Part shown: in pieces, positions 45,677 to 54,023 of the stretch
How the letters are laid out: each line of letters opens with the position of its first letter
How positions within the stretch are numbered: the stretch's first letter is position 1
Assembly: GCA_963722665.1 (NCBI GenBank)
Contig: CAVRNW010000025.1
Location: forward strand, 1 to 64,000
Reading direction: 5' to 3'
DNA from: Site-B1 sp963722665
Lineage (GTDB): Bacteria; Bacteroidota; Bacteroidia; Flavobacteriales; Flavobacteriaceae
Length of the DNA stretch: 64,000 nt
Notes under the pieces: generated by a model
What the model saw: only the letters and a program-made list of their open reading frames with translations
Databases searched by the model: none
Told to the model about the DNA's origin: nothing
Made by a program: the position numbers and the translations under genes

Positions 45677-46967
45677 CTTTCCAATCTAATATTAAATTGA
45701 ACAATTCTTTAAATCCTTTCCATCTGATGTCATTACTAAACGTGTAATTATGGAAAATAGGTGTAAATGTACCATCTACTTTTTTCACTTCATCTATAAT
45801 TTTTAATAATTCCTGTTTTTTATCTAAAAGAGAGACCGATCTTAATAAGGCAAAATCAATGACCTGAAAGGGACATACTTTAAGAGGGGTTTGTATCTCA
45901 TAATCCAGATCATAAAACAAAAAAGGTGTGCAGGTACCCGCCCTAAAACCTATGGTATTCAAATAACCCATGGAATAATCTTCAGCTATTTCAAGATCGA
46001 TCAGATGCCTGTAAGATTCCGGTAAGTTAAATTTATTATGTGAGAACCGTGTTACCTTTAGATCTGTGTTTATAATGGACTCCATGGTTGTCTTTTCCTT
46101 CTTTAAAAGCAATTCGTCTTCCACTGCAAAATATGAAGCTTTTAATCCAACATAACAATAATCTGCCACAGATTTTATAAGACTTTGAAATTCACGTTTA
46201 TTAATGTTAATATTTTTGTCATAGGTGGAATAATCGGCTATTAAAAAGAAGACAATAAACTTGGTTTTCAGACTCTTTTGTTTATTGATAATATATCTGA
46301 ATGTGTTATAAGGATCTTTTACAAGGCCAAACAAAACAGCATAACGTTCATACAGATGAGTAAATTTAAAAGTAAACAGGTCTCTTATGGTTCCGCCAAT
46401 AGTTCTCATAATTCCCTTAAGTTTATAATTATGAGAAATAGGGACATCTATGATGGGTTGAATATTATATTTTCTGTCGGGGAATTGAAATTCAGGAAAT
46501 TTATTTTGCAAAGCAGATCTAAATTTATAAGCCCAAATGTCTACAACAGGCTGATTTAAAAATCCGTTATTGTAAGCAACACTTTCCGTAGCAACATAGC
46601 GTCCGTATTCATCCTTGACATGAGGCAAATATTCTTCATACCGACTGATCAAATAAAATGAAGCCGCAAAAATATCATATGGTACAAAACTTTTATCATT
46701 GGTTGAAAAAAAGCCTTTTGTTTCTTCCCAATCCTGTACATGAATTTCTATGTCAGACAGACCTTGTTCAAATAATATCTTATGACTTCTTATATAAAAT
46801 TCATTAGCAAGAGGTTGATTAGTATAAGACATCTTAAGGCTTTTATGTGCTATAAAATCCTCGACTTTTGCAGTAAATATGACTGGAATACCTAGAATTC
46901 TGGTACAAATATGTTTGAAAATGTACTTTAATCTTGGTGTTATTTTATGTGAGTAAACTAAAAGCAT
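45663..46967 (-). CDS. Polysaccharide deacetylase-like protein (DUF7033 type)
   Basis: 434 residues, no signal peptide obvious. The N-terminal half (about 1-140, MLLVYSHKITPRLKYIFKHI, FYLISRYEEYLPHVKDEYGR) resembles the uncharacterised domain found in front of NodB-like deacetylases in Bacteroidota. The C-terminal half has FFLIADYSTYDKNININKRE, GLKASYFAVE, the HNKFNLPESYRHLIDLEIAE stretch, and GFRAGTCTPFLFYDL (RAG motif). The catalytic D-H-H triad was only partly traced. It may act on a surface glycan. It overlaps the HAD gene and is probably co-transcribed. Confidence 0.78.
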   Translation of the reverse strand: MLLVYSHKITPRLKYIFKHICTRILGIPVIFTAKVEDFIAHKSLKMSYTNQPLANEFYIRSHKILFEQGLSDIEIHVQDWEETKGFFSTNDKSFVPYDIFAASFYLISRYEEYLPHVKDEYGRYVATESVAYNNGFLNQPVVDIWAYKFRSALQNKFPEFQFPDRKYNIQPIIDVPISHNYKLKGIMRTIGGTIRDLFTFKFTHLYERYAVLFGLVKDPYNTFRYIINKQKSLKTKFIVFFLIADYSTYDKNININKREFQSLIKSVADYCYVGLKASYFAVEDELLLKKEKTTMESIINTDLKVTRFSHNKFNLPESYRHLIDLEIAEDYSMGYLNTIGFRAGTCTPFLFYDLDYEIQTPLKVCPFQVIDFALLRSVSLLDKKQELLKIIDEVKKVDGTFTPIFHNYTFSNDIRWKGFKELFNLILDWKDEVN

Positions 46968-47048
46968 AATCTATCGCAAATTCCAAATGCTAAAATACCA
47001 AATTCCTAATGCTTAAAGCAGATTTTTGTCTTATGATTTTTAGTGCTT

Positions 47049-47747
47049 TCACAATAACAATTCATCCGCAAAACTAAAATAGGCTTTTTCGGTTACAATT
47101 AAATGATCCAATACTTTAATGTCTAAACTGTCTGCTGCAGCTTTTAGTTTTTGGGTTAATTGCTTATCAGCTGTACTTGGTTTTAAGGTTCCTGATGGAT
47201 GATTATGGGCTAAAATTATACCTGTAGCACCAAGTTCCAAGGCACTTTTTAAAACCAGGCGCACATCAACCAAAGTACCTGTGATCCCGCCTTTACTTAA
47301 CTGATTCTTTTGAAGTACTTTATTGGAATTGTTTAAATAGATGATCCAGAATTCTTCATGCTGCAATTCACCAATAATAGGTTGCATAAGCTCAAAAACT
47401 GATGCGCTGGATGTAATCTTCTTTTTTTCCAATGCTTCCTCTCCTCTTCTGCGTCTCCCAAGTTCCATGGCAGCAGCAATTGTTATTGCTTTTGCTTCTC
47501 CAATACCTTTAAATTCTATTAATTGTTTAATAGATAGTTTACCCAATTCACTCAAATTATTATCCACACTTGCCAATATGCGTTTGCATAAAGCGACTGC
47601 ACTTTCATCTTTGTTACCAGAACCAATTAATATGGCAACCAACTCCGCATCACTTAATGCAGATTTCCCTTTGTAGAGCAGTTTTTCTCTAGGTTGGTCA
47701 TCTTGGGACCAGTTTTTTATTGAAAAGGAAGATGGTTTTTCAGACAT
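47049..47747 (-). CDS. radC: RadC-family JAB domain protein
   Basis: 232 residues. The N-terminal helix-hairpin-helix region (about 72-95, IEFKGIGEAKAITIAAAMEL) is followed by a JAMM metalloprotease-like domain with HNHPSGTLKPSTAD (H181, H183, D194). RadC-type proteins have been called DNA repair proteins, but the function is unproven. It is divergent from the PaiB-like gene. Confidence 0.93.
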   Translation of the reverse strand: MSEKPSSFSIKNWSQDDQPREKLLYKGKSALSDAELVAILIGSGNKDESAVALCKRILASVDNNLSELGKLSIKQLIEFKGIGEAKAITIAAAMELGRRRRGEEALEKKKITSSASVFELMQPIIGELQHEEFWIIYLNNSNKVLQKNQLSKGGITGTLVDVRLVLKSALELGATGIILAHNHPSGTLKPSTADKQLTQKLKAAADSLDIKVLDHLIVTEKAYFSFADELLL

Positions 47748-47882
47748 TTGATAAATCTACATAATTTTTTCGTTTTTAATTTATTCATATTTGAAGAAAA
47801 TGGAAAAGTAGATTCCCTATAACAATACCACAAAATAATTAATAGGCAAAGGAATTATAAAATTTGTAAATTGATCAATCAA

Positions 47883-47903
47883 AAATCGTAAATCGTAAAT
47901 CAA
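47883..47903. repeat. Tandem 7-mer AAATCGT (3 copies)
   Basis: AAATCGT, AAATCGT, AAATCAA in the radC-paiB divergent gap, abutting the TTG start. Confidence 0.8.
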
Positions 47904-47904
47904 A

Positions 47905-48498
47905 TTGAATTATCCACCAAAACATCATCAGGACAATGATAAAGGTCATATGGTTGAAGTAATTAAAACTTATCCTTTGGCTACAGTTATTTCCGTAAAG
48001 GATAATAAACCCTTTATCACACATTTACCTTTAATATACAGGGAAGATGGAAAACTAATTGGACACATTGATAAATTCAATCCTCAAGCTGAATTATTGA
48101 AAGATAACAACCCAATATCCATCCTTTTCACAGGCCCGCAATGTTATATATCACCGAGTATTTATGGTACAACACAACTGCCAACCTGGAACTATATAAA
48201 AGTGCATTTAAAAGGGCAGGTCAAAAAAATCGATAGTAAAGAAGCTTTAAAAGAATCCCTAATAAAAATGACTGAATTTTTAGAAGCTCCAGATCACAAA
48301 TATATTCTTGAGCCTGATAATCCAAGATTAGACAAAAATCTTGATTATATTAAAATGTTCGAGATTACCATAACCAGCTGGGAAGGTAAATTCAAGCTTT
48401 CCCAAGATAAAAAACCGAGTGATATTGAAAATGCAAAAGCCGAATTGATTAGAGCTAATCAAAAAAGTATTGCGAAATTTTTAAATAAGGTTTTCTAA
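47905..48498 (+). CDS. PaiB-like FMN-binding split-barrel protein (TTG start)
   Basis: 197 residues. The N-terminus (NYPPKHHQDNDKGHMVEVIK) fits the PaiB signature Y-x-P-x-H, so the TTG at 47905 is preferred over the internal ATG at residue 16. An in-frame stop lies 7 bases upstream. Seen: THLPLIYREDGKLIGHIDKF, AILFTGP-like ISILFTGPQCYISPSIYGTT, and QLPTWNYIKVHLKGQVK. PaiB proteins bind FMN and were named as negative regulators in Bacillus; here an oxidoreductase or regulator role is equally possible. Confidence 0.85.
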   Translation: MNYPPKHHQDNDKGHMVEVIKTYPLATVISVKDNKPFITHLPLIYREDGKLIGHIDKFNPQAELLKDNNPISILFTGPQCYISPSIYGTTQLPTWNYIKVHLKGQVKKIDSKEALKESLIKMTEFLEAPDHKYILEPDNPRLDKNLDYIKMFEITITSWEGKFKLSQDKKPSDIENAKAELIRANQKSIAKFLNKVF

Positions 48499-48518
48499 AA
48501 ATCATTAAATTAGTTACT

Positions 48519-49406
48519 ATGAAAAAAATAAAAAAAGAAGATATTAGTCAAGATGTATTTGACTTATACGACGATTATGCCCATAATAAATTGGAACGAA
48601 GACAATTTATAGAAAGACTATCTCTGTATGCAGTTGGCGGATTAACAGTTCCTTCCCTATTGAGCTTTATGTCTCCAAACTATAAGGACACCAAATTGGT
48701 ACAACAGGACGATCCCAGAATAGATTCTGATTACATCACTTATGATTCACCAAAAGGTGGTGGTAAAATAAAAGGCCTGTTATCTAAACCTAAAGGTCTT
48801 AAAACCAAATTACCGGGAATTGTTGTTGTACATGAAAACCGAGGTCTTAATCCTTATATAGAAGATGTTGGCAGAAGGACCGCTGTTGAAGGTTTTATAA
48901 GTTTAGCACCGGATGCTTTAACTCCACTAGGAGGTTATCCCGGAAATGATGATGATGGCAGAGCTTTACAAAAACAACGTGACAGAAATGAAATGCTTGA
49001 AGATTTTATCGCAGCCTATGAGTATCTTAAATCTCATGAAGATTGTAATGGTAAAATTGGTGTGGTTGGATTTTGTTTTGGTGGCTGGATCTCGAATATG
49101 ATGGCCGTTAGAATTCCGGAACTGGGAGCAGCTGTACCGTATTATGGAAGGCAACCTTCTGATGAAGATGCTGCACAAATTAAAGCACCATTACTTTTAC
49201 AATATGCCGAATTAGACACAAGAGTGAATGCCGGCTGGCCTGCTTTTGAAGAGGTACTTAAAGCTAATAATATTGCTTATGAAGCTTTTATGTATCCTAA
49301 AGTGAATCATGGTTTTCATAACAATACAACACCGCGATTTGATAAAAAAGCAGCTGATCTTTCCTGGAAGCGAACTATAAGTTTCTTTAATGAAAAACTC
49401 AAGTAA
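48519..49406 (+). CDS. Dienelactone hydrolase family protein
   Basis: 295 residues. The first 50 residues hold RRQFIERLSLYAVGGLTVPS, a Tat-like twin-arginine segment, so export is possible. The alpha/beta-hydrolase domain has the DLH triad C186 in GVVGFCFGGW, D233 in LLLQYAELDTRVN and H264 in KVNHGFHN, plus the conserved Glu of VVHENRGLN. It cleaves lactones or similar esters. It lies 20 nt after the PaiB-like gene and is probably in the same operon; the natural substrate is unknown. Confidence 0.88.
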   Translation: MKKIKKEDISQDVFDLYDDYAHNKLERRQFIERLSLYAVGGLTVPSLLSFMSPNYKDTKLVQQDDPRIDSDYITYDSPKGGGKIKGLLSKPKGLKTKLPGIVVVHENRGLNPYIEDVGRRTAVEGFISLAPDALTPLGGYPGNDDDGRALQKQRDRNEMLEDFIAAYEYLKSHEDCNGKIGVVGFCFGGWISNMMAVRIPELGAAVPYYGRQPSDEDAAQIKAPLLLQYAELDTRVNAGWPAFEEVLKANNIAYEAFMYPKVNHGFHNNTTPRFDKKAADLSWKRTISFFNEKLK

Positions 49407-49542
49407 ATTAGTTTAAACAATCCTTAAACCTCATCAAATTATAATCTTTTGAAATAACCTGAATTTAGTAGAGCAAATTAGCAATGTATTGAGGCATTTT
49501 AAATGTGACTTTTTTTAATTGACGGTATACAATTGAATTCAC

Positions 49543-50661
49543 ATGTCAGAAAAAAATAAACTTAAAGAAATAGCTCAATTGTTTTTTAAATTGGGTTGCA
49601 TATCCTTTGGTGGTCCTGCTGCCCATATTGCCATGATGGAGGACGAAGTGGTAAAAAAAAGAAAGTGGATGACCCACGAACACTTTCTGGATCTAATTGG
49701 CGCTACCAATTTAATTCCCGGCCCTAATTCCACCGAAATGACTATGCATTGTGGACACGAAAGAGCAGGATGGAAAGGCTTGTTCGTAGCCGGCATTTCT
49801 TTTATATTTCCGGCCGTCGTTATAACAGCTGTTTTTGCATGGTTATATCAACAATACGGACAATTACCGGAAGTTGAACCCTTTATTTACGGAATAAAAC
49901 CAGCCGTTATCTCTATAATAATTATGGCTGCATACAGACTTGGTAAAAAAGCAGTAAAAAATGTAGAACTAGCAATTTTAGGAATAGTGACTATAGTTGT
50001 TTGTCTTCTTGGCGTTAACGAAATAATAGTTCTTTTTGGTTGTGGGTTGGTTGGTCTGTTGATCTATTTTTTTAAAAAGAAAATTACAAACCTAAACACC
50101 TTCATCCCATTGTTATTATTTCAAATCGTAGACCCTATAAAAATTGGGAGCCTGAAAATATTTCTGACCTTTCTAAAAGTTGGTGCTGTTTTGTATGGTA
50201 GTGGTTATGTTTTATTTGCGTTTCTTGATTCGGAATTGGTGAGCAATGGGTGGCTTACAAGACAGGAACTTATAGATGCAGTTGCAGTTGGACAGTTTAC
50301 TCCTGGCCCTGTGCTTTCGACAGCAACATTTATAGGTTGGCAAATGAATGGAATTTCTGGCGCTTTAGCTGCAACCATTGGCATATTTCTTCCTTCATTT
50401 TTATTTGTTTTGATATTAAATCCTCTAATCCCAAAAATGAGACAATCTAAACTTATTGGTACTTTCTTAGATGCTGTAAATGTGGCAGCAGTTGCCTTAA
50501 TATTGGCAGTTTGTATAGAAATGGGAAAAGACACCTTAACCGATTGGCGGACGATTACAATAGCTATAATTAGTTTAATTAGCGTTTTCTATTTTAAAAA
50601 ACTAAATAGTGCTTTTATTGTTTTGGGTGGAGCGATTGGAGGGTATTTGTTGACTTTGTAA
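49543..50661 (+). CDS. chrA: Chromate transporter (ChrA family)
   Basis: 372 residues with about ten membrane spans, the two-domain CHR type. First CHR domain: FKLGCISFGGPAAHIAMMED, then NLIPGPNSTEMTMHCGHERA; second: LTFLKVGAVLYGSGYVLFAF and AVGQFTPGPVLSTATFIGWQ. ChrA exports chromate from the cell. No chromate-specific regulator lies nearby, so the true substrate could be another oxyanion. Confidence 0.9.
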   Translation: MSEKNKLKEIAQLFFKLGCISFGGPAAHIAMMEDEVVKKRKWMTHEHFLDLIGATNLIPGPNSTEMTMHCGHERAGWKGLFVAGISFIFPAVVITAVFAWLYQQYGQLPEVEPFIYGIKPAVISIIIMAAYRLGKKAVKNVELAILGIVTIVVCLLGVNEIIVLFGCGLVGLLIYFFKKKITNLNTFIPLLLFQIVDPIKIGSLKIFLTFLKVGAVLYGSGYVLFAFLDSELVSNGWLTRQELIDAVAVGQFTPGPVLSTATFIGWQMNGISGALAATIGIFLPSFLFVLILNPLIPKMRQSKLIGTFLDAVNVAAVALILAVCIEMGKDTLTDWRTITIAIISLISVFYFKKLNSAFIVLGGAIGGYLLTL

Positions 50662-50689
50662 GAAAATTTGGCTAACTTAGTTTAACATT

Positions 50690-51262
50690 ATGAAATATTT
50701 AAAATACCTCCTTATAATTATTGCATTGCTTGCTATAATATTTTTTGGCAAAGGATTTTTAACTCCAGTAATTTCTTATGAATCTGAGGTTATTGTGAAT
50801 AAGCCTGTCAAGGAAACTTGGGCTATAATGTCTGATGAATCAAGAGTATCAGAATGGTTAATAGGAATTAAAAAAATGGAACTGGTTAGTGGTACAGAAA
50901 ACACAGTTGGTGCTGTATCCAAAATTTATTTTGAAGAAAATGGCCAAGAAATGGTAATGGAAGAAACTATTACAGCAATTAAACCAAATGAACATATTGC
51001 CATGACTTTTACTATGGATTTCATGAATATGGATTATGAAATGAATCTAACAGACGAAGATGGCAAAACTCGTATCCTGTCTAAATCTGAAACAACGGGA
51101 AATGGTGTTATGGCTAAATCCATTCTATCTTTTATGACAAAATCAATGAAAGCACAAGAAGAAGAGAACTTAAAAAACCTGAAAAGTGTAATTGATAATA
51201 ACACAAAGAATTACTTTCCAGCACCTGTTCAAGAATCATCAAGTGAAGAGGAATCCAACTGA
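50690..51262 (+). CDS. SRPBCC-family protein with N-terminal membrane anchor
   Basis: 190 residues. One hydrophobic helix (about 4-25, YLLIIIALLAIIFFGKGFLT) precedes a START-like SRPBCC domain: SYESEVIVNKPVKETWAIMS, DESRVSEWLIGIKKMELVSG and AMTFTMDFMNMDYEMNLTDE. Such domains bind hydrophobic ligands. It is convergent with mpl, 37 bp away. No further assignment is possible. Confidence 0.8.
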   Translation: MKYLKYLLIIIALLAIIFFGKGFLTPVISYESEVIVNKPVKETWAIMSDESRVSEWLIGIKKMELVSGTENTVGAVSKIYFEENGQEMVMEETITAIKPNEHIAMTFTMDFMNMDYEMNLTDEDGKTRILSKSETTGNGVMAKSILSFMTKSMKAQEEENLKNLKSVIDNNTKNYFPAPVQESSSEEESN

Positions 51263-51299
51263 AAGGATTAGATTCTAAAACAATTTCAGCATAACAAAA

Positions 51300-52656
51300 T
51301 TAACCTATCAATTTTGTCACCTCCTCAAAATCCAAACCTCCATAATTTCCAGAACTCATTAACAACAAAACTTTGTTATCATAGTTCTGAGAGAATAAAA
51401 ATTGTTTAAAATCGTCTGGATTGGTGTAAATAATCAAATCATCACGCTGAAATGCATTGGCTATTTGTTCGTGAGTGACTTCTTCTAATTTTTTGATCTC
51501 AACTGCATGAGGCGAATAAAAAACAACAGCTACATCTGCTAAATCCAAAGCGCCTTTATATTCTTTTAAGAATTCAGCGTTTAAACTACTGTATGTGTGC
51601 AATTCTAAACAGGCTACCAAGGTTCTGTTCTGGTATTGTTCTTTCACCGCTTGTGTAGTAGCTTCTACCTTACTCGGTGAATGCGCAAAATCTTTATAAG
51701 CGACACTGTTTTTGCTTTCTGCAATTTTTTCTAATCGTTTGCTGGCTCCTTTAAAAGTAGCAATGGCTTCGTAGAAATCGTCTTCATCAATTCCCATATG
51801 CTGACAAATCCATTTGGCTCCTGCCAGATTATTTAAGTTATGCTTTCCGAATACTTCAATAGGTAATGGTCCTTCAGGAGTTTCCAAAAAGGTTTGTCCA
51901 TTTTCAACTGTATATTCAGGAGTTTGATACGGTAATTTGCGAATAGTATTTTCGCTTGCTTCTACCACTCGTTTCACTTCTCCATCTTCTTCGTTATAAG
52001 TGATGCTTCCTCCTTTAACAATACTATCTACAAAAATGCTGAACTGTTCTACATAACCTTCATAAGTCGGAAACACATTGATATGATCCCAGGCAATTCC
52101 ACTCAATAAAGCAATATTTGGTTTGTAAAGATGAAATTTTGGTCGTCTGTCTATTGGTGAACTTAAGTATTCGTCACCTTCAAGCACGATAAAATCGTTG
52201 CCCTCGGTTAGTTTTACCATAACATCAAAGCCTTCTAACTGCGCGCCTACCATATAATCGACATCTCTGTTATGATAATGCATGACGTGTAAGATCATAG
52301 AAGTAATGGTTGTTTTTCCATGGCTTCCGCCAATTACAACTCGTGTTTTGTTTTTAGATTGTTCGTACAAAAACTCAGGATAACTATATATCTTAAGACC
52401 TAATTTCTGTGCTTTCAATAACTCCGGATTATCTGCTTTGGCGTGCATGCCTAATACAATGGCATCCAGATTTTCAGTGATCTTTTCCGGAAACCAACCA
52501 TAGGTATTCAGGCAATAATCCTTTAGCTTCTAATCGAGATCTTGATGGGTCAAAAATAGTATCATCACTTCCGGTAACGTGATACCCTTTATTGTGCAGG
52601 GCGATGGCCAAATTGTGCATTGCAGCACCGCCAATTGCGATAAAATGTACGTTCAT
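51300..52656 (-). pseudogene. mpl: UDP-MurNAc:tripeptide ligase Mpl, frameshifted as sequenced
   Basis: Cell-wall recycling enzyme that attaches the tripeptide L-Ala-D-Glu-mDAP to UDP-MurNAc. The N-terminal part (MNVHFIAIGGAAMHNLAIAL, then the VTGSDDTIFDPSRSRLEAKG stretch) and the rest (GMHAKADNPELLKAQ, ATP motif GGSHGKTTITSM, later SGIAWDHINVFPTYEGYVEQ) join across one extra base near 52495 to give about 452 residues, the normal length. The shift is probably a sequencing insertion, because the rest of the frame is clean. Otherwise the gene would be inactive. Confidence 0.85.
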
Positions 52657-52743
52657 AAAACAAATATCAAACTACAAAACCCAAATTCCAAATAAATATT
52701 GTTCGAAGTTGGAAAAACGAAACTTGAAGTTTTAACTTTGTTG

Positions 52744-52886
52744 GTTTGCGTTAGCGATTGAGCAATTGTTGGAGCTCTTTTTGTCACCTCGAGCATTTCA
52801 AACTGAGCATTACCTTCTAAACAAAAAAGCGACTTGTGAAAGCGCGACCTGTGCATCCTGAACTTGTTTCAGGAACAGGGAACGCC
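52744..52886. repeat. Modular intergenic repeat (copy B) upstream of mpl
   Basis: It contains the 23-nt box (52748-52770), AAAGCGCGACC (52839-52849) and the hairpin TCCTGAA/TTCAGGA (52856-52874), then ACGCCCCC. The order and spacing resemble copy A at 40611. Confidence 0.8.
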
Positions 52887-52892
52887 CCCAAA

Positions 52893-53849
52893 TTACATGT
52901 TTAAAATAGCTTCTTTTTCAGTTTTAAAAGGTTTCAAATCGGTTTCAGTTAAGGCCAGATCAATATATTTCATGGCCTGATCCTTGTTGCCTTTATGCTT
53001 GTAGATTTGAGCCAAACGATAATATGCCCATGATTTTGGAACACCGTCGTTTACCGAATAATTTGCAATATACTTTTCCAGACACCCAATACCTTTATCA
53101 AGCTGGGCATTATATTGTGCACTGACCTTTCCTAATTGATAATGCAACGAATTACGCTGATGTTTACTTTGCGCTTCTTCTATATTTGCAATAGCTTTTT
53201 CCGGTTCTTTAGTAGTATTCTCATAAAGGTCTGTAAGCTTCTGATAACAGGTAATAGAACCTCCTATATTAACAGCTTTTTTATAATACATTTCAGCATC
53301 TTTGGGTCTATTGCTATATTCGGCTATATAACCCTTAGCTAAATGACCATCTACTGCAGATAATTTTTCAAGTTGATCTGCATATTCTATTGCTTTTTTT
53401 TCGCTACCTCCAATAATTCCCGGTAACTGCATGTAAAACTCAACTAAAGCCCAGCGTACTTCAATATGATTTGGGTCTAATTTGGCAGCTGTAAGAAAAG
53501 AATTCTTTATATCGCCAATCATCGTTAAAGCTTTAAACTTATTGGATTTCACAGCCTTCATTCCCAAAACGCCTCCATATTTATAATGGTAGTTGGCTTT
53601 ATCTTGATTTGTTTCAACAAGTATTTTGTAATAGTCAATTGCCTTATCCCAGTCTTTTTGATGACCTGCAATGTCTCCCAAATATTCAATTGTTTTTAAA
53701 TCCTTAGGGTTGTTAGCAAGATGAGTAATAAATAAAGTTTCTGCTGCGTTAAAATCATTATTCAAAAATAATGATCTGGCTTCTTCAAAGCTACTTTGTG
53801 CCATTGAAAAACTTGAAAAACATAATATAAAGTATAATACTCGTTTCAC
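52893..53849 (-). CDS. Secreted TPR-repeat protein
   Basis: 318 residues with a signal peptide (FILCFSSFSMAQ, residues 1-18). At least six degenerate TPR helical pairs are visible: EYLGDIAGHQKDWDKAIDYY, YKILVETNQDKANYHYKYG, AKGYIAEYSNRPKDAEMYYK, YKHKGNKDQAMKYIDLAL. Likely a periplasmic or outer-membrane scaffold. It is divergent from the alpha-2-macroglobulin gene, which may hint at a link, but no partner can be named. Confidence 0.85.
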   Translation of the reverse strand: MKRVLYFILCFSSFSMAQSSFEEARSLFLNNDFNAAETLFITHLANNPKDLKTIEYLGDIAGHQKDWDKAIDYYKILVETNQDKANYHYKYGGVLGMKAVKSNKFKALTMIGDIKNSFLTAAKLDPNHIEVRWALVEFYMQLPGIIGGSEKKAIEYADQLEKLSAVDGHLAKGYIAEYSNRPKDAEMYYKKAVNIGGSITCYQKLTDLYENTTKEPEKAIANIEEAQSKHQRNSLHYQLGKVSAQYNAQLDKGIGCLEKYIANYSVNDGVPKSWAYYRLAQIYKHKGNKDQAMKYIDLALTETDLKPFKTEKEAILNM

Positions 53850-53872
53850 TTTTTTTTTAATCCTTAGGAATG

Positions 53873-53880
53873 CAAATCTA
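53873..53880 (-). promoter_or_regulatory. Predicted -7 element upstream of the TPR gene
   Basis: TAGATTTG on the minus strand matches TAnnTTTG, 23 nt before the ATG. No -33 TTTG at 19 nt. Confidence 0.45.
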
Positions 53881-54023
53881 AAATAATTATAATTTTAAAT
53901 ATCGATTCTTTTGGTATTCTTTTTGATATTCTATGATTGAATTACTCAATAAAAGCGTTTAACTTTATTCAGAATATAATAACGCACTAATTTCAAAAAT
54001 ATTAGAGTATAAATCATTTACAA

